Shown here: positions 1-8,322 of the stretch, in pieces | Layout of the letters: each line of letters starts with the position of its first letter | Position numbering within the stretch: the first letter of the stretch is position 1 | Origin: Planctomycetaceae bacterium | GTDB lineage: Bacteria; Planctomycetota; Planctomycetia; Planctomycetales; Planctomycetaceae | Assembly (NCBI GenBank): GCA_021732415.1 | Contig: JAKFVC010000006.1 | Location: forward strand, 1-47,686 | Direction of reading: 5' to 3' | Length of the DNA stretch: 47,686 bases | Position numbers and translations under genes: made by a program | The notes under the pieces: generated by a model | Databases searched by the model: none | The model's input: the letters and a program-made list of their open reading frames with translations, nothing else | What the model was told of the DNA's origin: nothing

Positions 1-130
1 AGAGTTCAAAGAGTTCAAAGAGTTCAAAGAGTTCAAAGAGTTCAAAGAGTTCAAAGAGTTCAAAGAGTTCAAAGAGTTCAAAGAGTTCAAAGAGTTCAAA
101 GAGTTCAAAGAGTTCAAAGAGTTCAAAGAG
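1..130. repeat. 9-bp tandem repeat, about 14 copies
   Basis: The unit AGAGTTCAA is repeated without error 14 times from 1 to 126, followed by a partial unit AGAG. It runs off the left edge of the window, so the true copy number is unknown. Because the unit is a multiple of three, any frame through it is periodic: one plus-strand frame reads Glu-Phe-Lys repeatedly and stays open to a TAG at 266. It could therefore be the tail of an upstream gene, but no recognisable protein follows the repeat, so a non-coding microsatellite is more likely. Confidence 0.95.
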
Positions 131-668
131 GGTTATCTTCCAACGCGAGGGAGGTTGTTTAGCCAATCCGGAGGTGGATCACCGATTCGGTGTGGGTCCA
201 GAACGAATGGAATTCACCCCGGCATGGTCGAACATTTCAAAGATGGCGCGAGAACATTGCGTTCGTAGGATGGCCGCCCCGGCCGTCGCATTCTTCGCGG
301 TGGGGTCTCCAAATGCCCGAAATGGGAAGGTGCCCAATGGCCGTGGCGCTTATCCTTGACCGTCTGCCCGCCAGGGGAGACGGCCGGGGCGGCCATCCTA
401 CGCGCTGAAGATTTCAAAGATGTCGCGGGAAGATCGCGCGAATCTTCGCCCTTTCCGCCGTCGATCGGCTGGAGTTCGCAAGACAACTTTGCAATCGGCG
501 GGGGTGTCTCATACAATATCAATCTCGGTTGATGCAATGTGACGGGACGATGTTTCGGCGTTAGTGTCAGTGCGATTGCGATTGCGGTTGAAAAACTCCC
601 TCCGGTTCGGGTCCCTCCAGACCAACGATCTCTATTTCTGGCAGTCCAGTATCAGGTGGCGCTTCACC
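131..668. other. non-coding stretch with a palindromic repeat element
   Basis: I see no gene here. The stretch holds the family E inverted pair at 265-401, and on both sides of that pair an imperfect direct repeat beginning ATTTCAAAGATG (234-254 and 411-431, 2 mismatches in 21). Short open frames on both strands cross the hairpin arms and have no recognisable protein content. The last part carries the ribosome binding site AGGTGG (654-659) for the gene starting at 669. Confidence 0.6.
265..401. repeat. REP-like inverted pair, family E
   Basis: The left arm (265-287) starts with GTAG and continues into a GC-rich palindrome, GATGGCCG and CGGCCGTC around a CCC loop. The right arm (379-401) is its near-exact reverse complement and ends in CTAC. 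About 90 bases separate the arms. A single copy of the same sequence lies at 8241-8263. The layout matches a REPIN, two REP sequences in inverted orientation. Confidence 0.75.
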
Positions 669-3600
669 ATGCAGATTCGTTTTCTTGTTCGTTTTCCGGT
701 TCGCTTCCCGGTTCGTTTTCTGGGCTTGTTGTGTGTGGCCGCGTCCTTGGTTTCGGGGCTGGATGCCTCGCGGGCTTGGGCTCAGGCTGCCGCTCCCGCT
801 AACGCTCCGGCGAAGAAAATTGACTTCAGCCGCGATATCAAACCGATCCTGTCGAACAAGTGTTTCCTCTGCCACGGTCCCAGTGAGACTGACCGCAAGG
901 GGGGGAAGAATGGCTTGCGACTCGATACGCCGGCGGGTTCGATTGCCGATCTGGGTGGTCACGCGGCGATCGTTCCCGGTAAGCCTGAGGCGAGCGAACT
1001 GATGACTCGGATCCTCTCGCAGGATCCCGAAGAAGTGATGCCGCCGAAGACCAGTGGTAAGACGTTGTCTCCGCACGAAATTGAACTGCTCAAGGAATGG
1101 GTTCGACAGGGAGCTCACTATTCGCTCCACTGGTCGTACATCAAGCCGGTGCGGCCGACTCCCCCTGCAGTGCAAGATGCGGCCTGGCCGAAGAATGATA
1201 TAGACCGGTTCTTGTTGGCGCGGTTGGAAGCGGAGAAGCTCAAACCCGCACCCGAAGCGGATCGTTATGCCCTCATTCGCCGCGTGTCGCTTGATCTGAC
1301 GGGACTGCCGCCGACTTTGGAAGAGGTTGAGGCGTTCGTTAAAGATGCCGATCCTCAGGCTTACGAGAAATTGGTTGACCGCTTGCTGCAGAAATCGGCC
1401 TACGGCGAGCACTGGGCCAACCTGTGGCTCGATCTGGCTCGGTACGCGGACTCGGCCGGCTATGCCGATGATCCTTCGCGGACGATCTGGCTGTATCGCG
1501 ATTACGTCATTCGCGCCTTGAACGACAACAAGCCGTTCGATCAATTCACGATTGAACAACTGGCGGGAGACTTGCTGCCCAATGCGACCGACGAGCAGGT
1601 TGTCGCCACGGCCTTCCATCGCAATACGTTGACGAATAGCGAAGGGGGCACCAACGACGAAGAGTTCCGCACGGTCGCCATCGTGGATCGAGTCAACACG
1701 ACGATGGCCGTCTGGATGGGAACGACGATCGCTTGTGCCCAGTGTCATGACCACAAGTACGACCCAATTTCTCAGGAAGAGTTTTTCAAATTCTACGCGT
1801 TCTTCAACAACACGGCCGATGCCGATCGCCGGGACGAATCGCCCCTCGCGATGATTTACTCGGACGAGCAACGTCGCCAGAAGTCGCTGTGGGAAGAAGA
1901 ACGGACCAAGCTCGAACTGGTGGCTAAGACATCGACGCCCGCGCTGCAGGCGGCTCAGGCGAAGTGGGAGGCGGCCTACCCGTTGAATCTGGCCTGGCTC
2001 AATGCGAAACCTGCCAGCGCCCGTTCGACAGCAGGAACCGTCATGACCATTGCCGACGACGGTTCTGTCAGCGTTCCGACCGCATCCAAGACAGATACCT
2101 ACAATGTCGATCTGCCCCTGCCAGCGACCGCTGTGCGTGCCGTGCGGCTGGAAGCTCTGCCCGAACCGTTGCTGCCTGGTGGTGGCCCGGGGCATGCCAG
2201 TGGGAATTTCGTCGTGACCAAGATTTCTGCGACATTGAATCCCCCGACGGGAACGGCACTCAGCGGCCGCTATGTCCGCATCGAATTGCCCGGTAAGGGG
2301 AAGATGCTCTCGCTGGCTGAAGTCCAGGCGTTCGCGGGTAAGGACAACCTGGCGAGTAAGGGTGAAGCCAAGCAGAGCACCACCGACTATGACGGCCCGG
2401 CCAAGTTGGCAATCGACGGTAATACCGACGGCCGCTACACGGAAGCCAAGTCGACCACTCACACGGCCGCTTCTGATGATCCCTGGTGGGAGTTGGATCT
2501 GAAGGCCGAGCAGAAGCTCGACCGGCTGGTGGTCTGGGGTCGTGTCGACGTGGGGACGGTCGAACGTCTTGCCGACTTCAAGATCAGCCTCTTGAATGAG
2601 AAGCGTGAACCGGTCTGGGAGCAGAAAGTGGCCGCCCCGCCGAAGCCCAATGCCGAGTTCTCCCTCAGCGGTCGCCGGGAGATTGAGTTCGCCCTCGCCC
2701 TGGCTGATTTTACTCAAGCCGGTCTAGACCCCGCGGCCGTGATCAAGAATCCCGATCCCAAAACCAAGGGTTGGGCCATCGGTGGCGAAATCGGTAAGCC
2801 GCACGCCTTGACACTCATCCCGAAGGCACCGATTGAAGCTCCGGCGGGCTCGACGTTGACCGTCACGATCGAACAAAACTCATCGTTCGACAATCACACG
2901 TTGGGACACTTCCGGCTGTCGACGACCGCCGATGCGGGTGTGGCGGAAGTCGCTCGGACTCCGACGCCGATCCTCGACGCCTTGCGAGTTGCGACTGCCA
3001 GCCGTACGCCGGCGCAAGTGGCGGCGATCGCTGCCTACTATCTGACCATCGCACCGGAGCTTGATGGCACCCGGAAACAGTTGGCGACGCTGACACAGCA
3101 GTTGGCCGATCTGAAGCCGGAAACCGTGCCCATCATGAAGGAGTTGCCAATGGATCAACGCCGGATCACCAAGATTCAGCACCGCGGCAACTTCATGGAC
3201 TTGGGAGCCGAAGTGAAGGAAGGGACTCCCGCGACCTTCCCGGCTTTGCCCGCCGACGCACCGCGGGACCGGCTGACGCTCGCCAAATGGGTCATGAGCG
3301 ACGAGAACCCGTTGACGGGACGCGTCATTGCCAATCGGTATTGGGAGCAGATCTTCGGAGTGGGGATTGTGCTCACCAGCGAAGAATTTGGTTCGCAAGG
3401 GGACCAGCCGTTCCATCCGGAATTGCTCGACTGGCTGGCGACGGAAATGGTCCGCCTGAAGTGGGACACGAAAGCCTTCCTGCGGTTGCTGGTGACCTCG
3501 GCCGCCTACCGCCAGTCGTCTAAAGCCCCAGCCGAGTTGCAACACCGCGACCCCGACAACCGCCTCCTGGCACGCGGACCACGGTTCCGTTTGTCCGCGG

Positions 3601-4208
3601 AAACACTCCGCGATCAGGCCTTGCTGGTGAGCGGCTTGTTGAGTCCCAAGATGTACGGTCCTCCGGTCAAACCGGCGCAGCCATCCATGGGGCTGAGTGC
3701 GGCATTCGGCAGTGGCATCGACTGGCAGACGAGTGCCGGAGCCGATAAGTATCGCCGTGGACTCTACACCACGTGGCGCCGTTCGAGTCCCTATCCGTCG
3801 ATGGCGACGTTTGATGCTCCGAACCGCGAAACGTGTACGGTGCGCCGTATCCGAACCAATACGCCGTTGCAGGCACTCGTCACATTGAACGATCCCGTTT
3901 ATATCGAAGCAGCCCAGGCTCTGGCTCGCCGCATGGTGAGCGCTGGAGGCAAGACGCCGGCCGAGCGATTGGCCTACGGGTTCCGACTTACTCTCGCTCG
4001 TGAACCGCACCCGGCTGAAGTCGTGCGGTTGGTAAAACTTTACGAAGATGCCGTCAAAAAATACGGGCTGAATGCCGATGAGGCTCGCAAGATGGCGACG
4101 GAACCGCTGGGACCGCCGCCGGCTGAGATGAGTGTTCCGGAATTGGCCGCGCTGACCGTGGTCGGTAATGTGCTGCTCAATTTGGATGAGACGATTATGA
4201 AACGTTGA
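669..4208 (+). CDS. PSCyt1 / DUF1549 / DUF1553 secreted planctomycete protein
   Basis: This is a large secreted protein of the planctomycete cytochrome type, 1,179 residues from the chosen ATG. That start has AGGTGG nine bases upstream and opens a signal peptide (about residues 1-39, ending near AWAQ). An upstream in-frame start at 564 would bury the signal peptide. A haem-binding CFLCH motif (C65, C68, H69) marks the PSCyt1 domain. DUF1549 follows, with the typical ACAQCHDHKYDPI block near residue 355. A discoidin-like (F5/8 type C) region lies about residues 535-650, and DUF1553 fills the C-terminal third. The reaction is unknown; proteins of this type occur in many copies in Planctomycetes and are usually paired with DUF1501 proteins, as here. 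Family C hairpins follow the stop codon by five bases. Confidence 0.93.
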   Translation: MQIRFLVRFPVRFPVRFLGLLCVAASLVSGLDASRAWAQAAAPANAPAKKIDFSRDIKPILSNKCFLCHGPSETDRKGGKNGLRLDTPAGSIADLGGHAAIVPGKPEASELMTRILSQDPEEVMPPKTSGKTLSPHEIELLKEWVRQGAHYSLHWSYIKPVRPTPPAVQDAAWPKNDIDRFLLARLEAEKLKPAPEADRYALIRRVSLDLTGLPPTLEEVEAFVKDADPQAYEKLVDRLLQKSAYGEHWANLWLDLARYADSAGYADDPSRTIWLYRDYVIRALNDNKPFDQFTIEQLAGDLLPNATDEQVVATAFHRNTLTNSEGGTNDEEFRTVAIVDRVNTTMAVWMGTTIACAQCHDHKYDPISQEEFFKFYAFFNNTADADRRDESPLAMIYSDEQRRQKSLWEEERTKLELVAKTSTPALQAAQAKWEAAYPLNLAWLNAKPASARSTAGTVMTIADDGSVSVPTASKTDTYNVDLPLPATAVRAVRLEALPEPLLPGGGPGHASGNFVVTKISATLNPPTGTALSGRYVRIELPGKGKMLSLAEVQAFAGKDNLASKGEAKQSTTDYDGPAKLAIDGNTDGRYTEAKSTTHTAASDDPWWELDLKAEQKLDRLVVWGRVDVGTVERLADFKISLLNEKREPVWEQKVAAPPKPNAEFSLSGRREIEFALALADFTQAGLDPAAVIKNPDPKTKGWAIGGEIGKPHALTLIPKAPIEAPAGSTLTVTIEQNSSFDNHTLGHFRLSTTADAGVAEVARTPTPILDALRVATASRTPAQVAAIAAYYLTIAPELDGTRKQLATLTQQLADLKPETVPIMKELPMDQRRITKIQHRGNFMDLGAEVKEGTPATFPALPADAPRDRLTLAKWVMSDENPLTGRVIANRYWEQIFGVGIVLTSEEFGSQGDQPFHPELLDWLATEMVRLKWDTKAFLRLLVTSAAYRQSSKAPAELQHRDPDNRLLARGPRFRLSAETLRDQALLVSGLLSPKMYGPPVKPAQPSMGLSAAFGSGIDWQTSAGADKYRRGLYTTWRRSSPYPSMATFDAPNRETCTVRRIRTNTPLQALVTLNDPVYIEAAQALARRMVSAGGKTPAERLAYGFRLTLAREPHPAEVVRLVKLYEDAVKKYGLNADEARKMATEPLGPPPAEMSVPELAALTVVGNVLLNLDETIMKR

Positions 4209-4213
4209 TGCCC

Positions 4214-4267
4214 GTGGCCGACGCTGCTAGCGTCGATGTTGACGCCGACGCTAGCAGCGTCGGCCAC
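4214..4267. repeat. REP-like inverted pair, family C
   Basis: GTGGCCGACGCTGCTAGCG begins the left arm and the right arm is its reverse complement ending in GCCAC. Each arm is itself palindromic, so the DNA can form one long hairpin or two short ones. It sits five bases after the stop codon at 4208 and before the DUF1501 gene, where it could attenuate or terminate transcription. Other family C copies are at 13941, 18506, 31503 and 46480. Confidence 0.8.
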
Positions 4268-4303
4268 GGGGGCTCAATGGTCTACATTCGCAGTTACTGA
4301 GTT

Positions 4304-5785
4304 ATGAATTGGAATCACATGAATCCTCAGCTCCAAAACCTCACGCTCCAGACTCGCCGTCACTTTCTCCAGCAATCTCAACTGGGATTGGGGGCGATTG
4401 CTCTCTCCGCGCTCATGGGGAACTCGGCCTCCGCGGCCAAGCCCGAATCGTCGATCGATTCTGTGATCAATCCGCTGGCTCCCAAGGCAGCCCCCTTCCC
4501 CGCGAAGGCCAAGCGGGTGATCTACCTGCACTTGACGGGTTCGCCTCCGCACCTGGATCTGTTCGACTACAAGCCCGAGCTCGTCAAGCACACCGACGAG
4601 CCGTGTCCCGATTCGTTCCTCAAGGGAAAGCGTTTCGCGTTTACGTCGGGGGTTCCAAAGCTGCTAGGGACTCCGCGAAAATTCACGCAGTGCGGTCAGG
4701 GGGGCGTCTGGTTGTCGGACGCAATCCCTAACATGCACGGCATTGCTGACGAGATGTGCGTCATCAAGTCGATGTTCACCGAGCAATTCAATCATGCTCC
4801 CGCGGAGCTGCTGCTCTATACCGGGTCGGCTCGATCGGGACGTCCGTCGCTGGGGTCATGGGTCACGTACGGGCTGGGATCAGAGAACGAAAACCTTCCG
4901 GGATTCGTGGTCCTCATTTCCAGTGGAGTCCAGCCCAATGGCGGTAAGAACTCCTACGGTAGTGGCTTCCTGCCATCGGTCTTCCAGGGGGTGCAGTGCC
5001 GCTCGAAAGGTGATCCGGTGTTGTATGTGACCGATCCTCCTGGGATGGACCGAGCCATGCGTCGCGAGAGCCTGGATGCACTGCGGGATCTCAACGAATT
5101 GCAGTCTCAAGAACTGGGCAATCCGGAAACACTGACCCGCATTGCTCAGTACGAGTTGGCCTACCGCATGCAGACCGCGGTGCCCGAGGTGATGGATATC
5201 TCTAAGGAGACCAAGGCGACGTTGGATTCCTACGGAGCTACGCCGGGTGGATCCAGCTTTGCCAATAATTGCCTGCTGGCTCGGCGGTTGGTCGAACAAG
5301 GTGTGCGTTATGTCCAACTGTTCGACTGGGGCTGGGACTTCCACGCGACGGGGGCCGACACCGACATCAAGGGTGGTCTGACCAACAAATGTGCGACGAT
5401 GGACAAGCCGGTCGCGGCACTTATCAAGGATCTCAAGCAACGCGGGTTGCTTGAGGATACGTTGATCATTTGCGGTGGTGAATTCGGCCGCACGCCGTTC
5501 CGTGAAGGCCGCACATCCGGCGGGGCCTTGCTGGGTCGCGATCACTATCCCGATTGCTTCTCGATGTGGATGGCCGGCGGCGGCGTGAAGGGTGGATACT
5601 CACACGGTGAATCCGATGAGTTCGGGTTCTCGGTGGCGAAAGACAAGGTGCATATTCACGACCTGCAGGCGACGATCTTGCATCTGTTGGGCTTCGATCA
5701 CACGCGTCTGACGACCCGTTTTCAGGGACGCGACTATCGATTGACGGATGTTCACGGGAACGTCGTCAAGCAGATTTTAGTGTGA
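4304..5785 (+). CDS. DUF1501 protein, Tat-exported
   Basis: The 493-residue protein belongs to the DUF1501 family, which has an alkaline-phosphatase-like fold and no settled function. The N-terminus carries a twin-arginine signal (TRRHFLQQ, then a hydrophobic stretch to about residue 45), so it is probably exported folded. Family blocks visible include HLTGSPPHLDLFDYKPEL, MFTEQFNHAPAELLLYTG and the C-terminal GGEFGRTP and GRDHYP motifs. It lies 95 bases downstream of the DUF1549/DUF1553 gene on the same strand, the usual pairing, suggesting that the two act together at the cell surface. An internal ATG at 4319 is an alternative start; neither has a strong ribosome binding site. Confidence 0.92.
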   Translation: MNWNHMNPQLQNLTLQTRRHFLQQSQLGLGAIALSALMGNSASAAKPESSIDSVINPLAPKAAPFPAKAKRVIYLHLTGSPPHLDLFDYKPELVKHTDEPCPDSFLKGKRFAFTSGVPKLLGTPRKFTQCGQGGVWLSDAIPNMHGIADEMCVIKSMFTEQFNHAPAELLLYTGSARSGRPSLGSWVTYGLGSENENLPGFVVLISSGVQPNGGKNSYGSGFLPSVFQGVQCRSKGDPVLYVTDPPGMDRAMRRESLDALRDLNELQSQELGNPETLTRIAQYELAYRMQTAVPEVMDISKETKATLDSYGATPGGSSFANNCLLARRLVEQGVRYVQLFDWGWDFHATGADTDIKGGLTNKCATMDKPVAALIKDLKQRGLLEDTLIICGGEFGRTPFREGRTSGGALLGRDHYPDCFSMWMAGGGVKGGYSHGESDEFGFSVAKDKVHIHDLQATILHLLGFDHTRLTTRFQGRDYRLTDVHGNVVKQILV

Positions 5786-5799
5786 GGGCGTTAGCGGCT

Positions 5800-5862
5800 G
5801 TAGCCTGACTCTCCGAGTCGGGTACTCCTCGTCGAAGCTCCCGACTCAGAGAGTCGGGCTAC
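5800..5862. repeat. REP-like inverted pair, family A, between convergent genes
   Basis: The left arm reads GTAGCCTGACTCTCCGAGTC and the right arm is the reverse complement ending in GGGCTAC. Each arm holds its own small palindrome (GACTC/GAGTC). It fills the space between the plus-strand stop at 5785 and the minus-strand stop at 5871, and so is placed to act as a bidirectional terminator. Confidence 0.82.
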
Positions 5863-5870
5863 GGGGCCGA

Positions 5871-6911
5871 TTACGGCTGCTCGAACCCTGCCTTGATCTC
5901 GGCGAGACGCTTGGTGAGCAACTTGATCTCAGCTGAGATGGCCTTCAGATCTGCGGGGTCAGGCTTGTCGGACTCGGCGGCTTTGGACAGCTTCTCGTTC
6001 GAGGCTTCCAGCTTTTGACGCAGTTGGTCGATCTCGTTGAGAGCCTCCGCGGCCTTGAAGGGATTCACCGCGCGCGGACGGTTGAGGATGGCTTGAATGC
6101 CCGGTTGACCAATGGCGATTCCATTGCCAATCGCATTGCCCCCGAAATTCAAACGGATCCCGTTGCCACCTTTGCTGTACTTTTCGAACAGGGCGTGGGC
6201 CTCGGCGTGGTTCTTCTTGAGGTCGTCCTCATCTTTGGCCGTGACCGACTTCGTGACCTTCTGGCCGTTCACGGTCTCGGTCGTCGTGATAGTAATGTCC
6301 TTGCCGTTGTTGTCCTTGATGACGATCTCTTTGCCGTTCTCGGTCACCTTGATCTGGCGGGCGCCGTTGTTGATCTGCACGGCGATCTGCTGGAAATTGC
6401 CCGCCACTCCACCAGGAAATCGACCACCGGGAATCCCCAGCTTGACGGGTGTCTCCAAGGCCGCGCGAGCCCGCTGAGCAACTGACTTGTTCTCACTCTT
6501 GGCGAGATTCTGCAAGGCGGTTCGGGCCGCCTGTTGGACATCTTCAGACTTGGAACTCAGTCCCTCGGTGAGGACCGCCAGGCACCGCGTGGCGAGTTCC
6601 AGGTCGTCGGTCTTGGCCGCGCCGGCGACCGCTTCCATACCGGCCTTGCCCGACTGCACGAGCTTTTGCGAGGCCGCCTGGCGAGTGGCGAACTTGGGAC
6701 TCACCAAGTCCTGGATCCACTGCTGCAGTTGCTCGGCCGTGGCCGCAATGGGCTGGTCGGTCGGCTTCGCTTCGGCAGTATCCGGTTTGCCAGCATCGTC
6801 TCTTGGCGCCGGGGCCTCTTTGGCTGGTGCTTCAACCTTCGCATCCTCTGCCCATGCAGCGGTCATCCCAAAACTGACGAGCAATCCCGCGAGTAGCCAA
6901 TGTCGACACAT
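5871..6911 (-). CDS. secreted protein with HEAT-like repeats and C-terminal coiled coil
   Basis: I do not recognise a named family for this 346-residue protein. Residues 1-22 look like a signal peptide ending AAWAED. A Pro/Ala/Lys-rich low-complexity linker follows, then an alpha-helical segment (about 60-155) with HEAT-repeat character, including VSPKFATRQAASQKLVQSGK, a pattern common in planctomycete proteins. The middle carries an acid- and Asn-rich beta region with TITTTETVNGQKVTKSV. The C-terminal 50 residues are charged and heptad-like, consistent with a coiled coil. It probably acts in the periplasm as a binding or scaffold protein; that is inference. It is transcribed towards the DUF1501 gene and separated from it by a family A element. 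Confidence 0.8.
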   Translation of the reverse strand: MCRHWLLAGLLVSFGMTAAWAEDAKVEAPAKEAPAPRDDAGKPDTAEAKPTDQPIAATAEQLQQWIQDLVSPKFATRQAASQKLVQSGKAGMEAVAGAAKTDDLELATRCLAVLTEGLSSKSEDVQQAARTALQNLAKSENKSVAQRARAALETPVKLGIPGGRFPGGVAGNFQQIAVQINNGARQIKVTENGKEIVIKDNNGKDITITTTETVNGQKVTKSVTAKDEDDLKKNHAEAHALFEKYSKGGNGIRLNFGGNAIGNGIAIGQPGIQAILNRPRAVNPFKAAEALNEIDQLRQKLEASNEKLSKAAESDKPDPADLKAISAEIKLLTKRLAEIKAGFEQP

Positions 6912-7010
6912 GCCTGCACCTCATCCTGCTGAGAACCACCTGTTGTTGTCTCCGAAGTAATTCACCCTCAGATCCCACAAGTGTACCCGAGATCGACGCC
7001 GACCTCCAAA

Positions 7011-7025
7011 CCCGCTTTCCGCGGG
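7011..7025 (-). terminator. small hairpin downstream of the DUF1080 gene
   Basis: CCCGC and GCGGG pair around a five-base loop just past the stop codon at 7033. Only three T residues follow on the minus strand, so this is a weak candidate for a rho-independent terminator. Confidence 0.3.
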
Positions 7026-7032
7026 ATAGGCA

Positions 7033-8220
7033 TTACGGCTTGGGATACTCGGTCAATCGGAAGTTGCGGAAGTCCAGATTGGTTGTGGGATCGTGCCCCT
7101 GCAGGCTGAAATGTCCCGCTTGTGTTCGCAGGCCATTGCGAGGATTGAGGTCCGGCTTACGCGTGTCGATCCAGTCGGTCGTCTGATAGCCATCGACCCA
7201 GACCGAGACATGCGGCCCGCGAGCGACCAGCGTCATCGTGAACCATTCTTTATCGTTCGGGACGACTCGACGAGTCGCGATGCGTCGGTAGATGGCTCCC
7301 GTTCCAAAGTCCACTGGCTTGGTGCGGTCCTTCCCTTCCCACTGATTGCGGATCTGGCATTCATAACCGTCCGAGGGATTCTTCTCGGTACCCGGCAAGG
7401 TGCGAAAGAAGATGCCGCTGTTGAGATGCTCGCCATTGGTGCGAGCCTCCGCCTGCAGGACGAAGTCTGCCCACTGGTCGGTCGTCTCGAGGAATCCGCG
7501 GCCGTTTTCGACGTGGATGGTGCCATCGACCACAGTGAACTTGCTGACCCCTCCGGGGACGACTCGCCAGCCGGTCAAATCCTTGCCGTTGAACAACGGT
7601 TTGGCAGCCAGAGGTTTCAAGTACACGTTCCGAAATTGCACATGGCCCGAGTTCTTCTGCAGTCCGATGAAGCCGGTCTTCGGTGCGGTGGGACTGGGAT
7701 TCGTGTAGTCCAGAACCAGCTCACCATCCAACTTGATGATCAGGTGGGCGCCGCGCACGGTGACGTGGAAGGTCTTCCAAGCCTCTTCGCCGGAGACTTC
7801 CTTCTTGGGTTTCGCGAGCCCCACGAGGCTGCCTGTTTTGAACATCGGATGGACGTCGCAGATATTCAATTCATAGCAGTCTTTCGCCGGATCTTTCGGA
7901 TTGAACGGCGATTGCAAGAACAGTCCGCTGTTGCCCCCTTTGGCCATCCAGAAGTCGCAGCGCAGCTCGTAGTCTGAGAACTCGGTAGTCGTGAAGAGCA
8001 TCCCTGCGTCGCCGGTGGCCGCATCAATGATGCCGTCTTTGACCTTCCAATCGACGTTGCTGTTGGCCTTCCAGCCGAATGTCGATTCTCCGTCAAACAA
8101 CTTGATCCAGCCGGCCTGAATCTCTTCTTTCGTCAACTGATTGTGAGCCACCGGCGGGGCTGCAAGGACGTCAGTCGCCAAGGCAAGGGACAGGAGCAGC
8201 AGACACCAAACACGCAACAT
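7033..8220 (-). CDS. secreted protein with two DUF1080 (3-keto-disaccharide hydrolase) domains
   Basis: The protein has 395 residues from the ATG at 8220, which has GGAG seven bases upstream and opens a signal peptide ending near VLAAPP. A longer in-frame reading would start inside a family E repeat and is rejected. Two copies of the DUF1080 fold follow, about residues 30-205 (WIKLFDGESTFGWKA, GNSGLFLQSP, GHVQFRNVYLKPL) and 206-393 (KPLFNGKDLTGWRVV, NSGIFFRTLPG, LDFRNFRLTEYP). The family is related to concanavalin-like lectins; characterised members hydrolyse 3-keto-glycosides, and many planctomycete copies are uncharacterised. The signal peptide places it outside the cytoplasm. Confidence 0.9.
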   Translation of the reverse strand: MLRVWCLLLLSLALATDVLAAPPVAHNQLTKEEIQAGWIKLFDGESTFGWKANSNVDWKVKDGIIDAATGDAGMLFTTTEFSDYELRCDFWMAKGGNSGLFLQSPFNPKDPAKDCYELNICDVHPMFKTGSLVGLAKPKKEVSGEEAWKTFHVTVRGAHLIIKLDGELVLDYTNPSPTAPKTGFIGLQKNSGHVQFRNVYLKPLAAKPLFNGKDLTGWRVVPGGVSKFTVVDGTIHVENGRGFLETTDQWADFVLQAEARTNGEHLNSGIFFRTLPGTEKNPSDGYECQIRNQWEGKDRTKPVDFGTGAIYRRIATRRVVPNDKEWFTMTLVARGPHVSVWVDGYQTTDWIDTRKPDLNPRNGLRTQAGHFSLQGHDPTTNLDFRNFRLTEYPKP

Positions 8221-8240
8221 TTCGAGTCTCCAGTATTTCC

Positions 8241-8263
8241 GTAGGATGGCCGCCCCGGCCGTC
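8241..8263. repeat. single REP-like sequence, family E
   Basis: A single copy of the GTAGGATGGCCGCCCCGG palindrome, identical to the left arm at 265. It lies 59 bases past the stop of the aminotransferase gene and 20 bases upstream of the DUF1080 start. Confidence 0.75.
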
Positions 8264-8322
8264 TCTTCGTACCTCGGTGATTCTGACAACCCAAATGACC
8301 GGGCTCACCTGACCCATTTCAA

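Noticed and set aside
567-2717. 716-codon minus-strand open frame inside the DUF1549/DUF1553 gene
   Set aside because: It is antisense to a clear protein with recognised motifs, is rich in Arg and Gln with no domain, and has no ribosome binding site. High GC makes such frames common.
2880-4010. 376-codon minus-strand open frame
   Set aside because: Also antisense to the DUF1553 part; composition is that of a shadow frame.
4880-5545. 221-codon minus-strand open frame within the DUF1501 gene
   Set aside because: Antisense shadow of a well-supported gene with no motifs.
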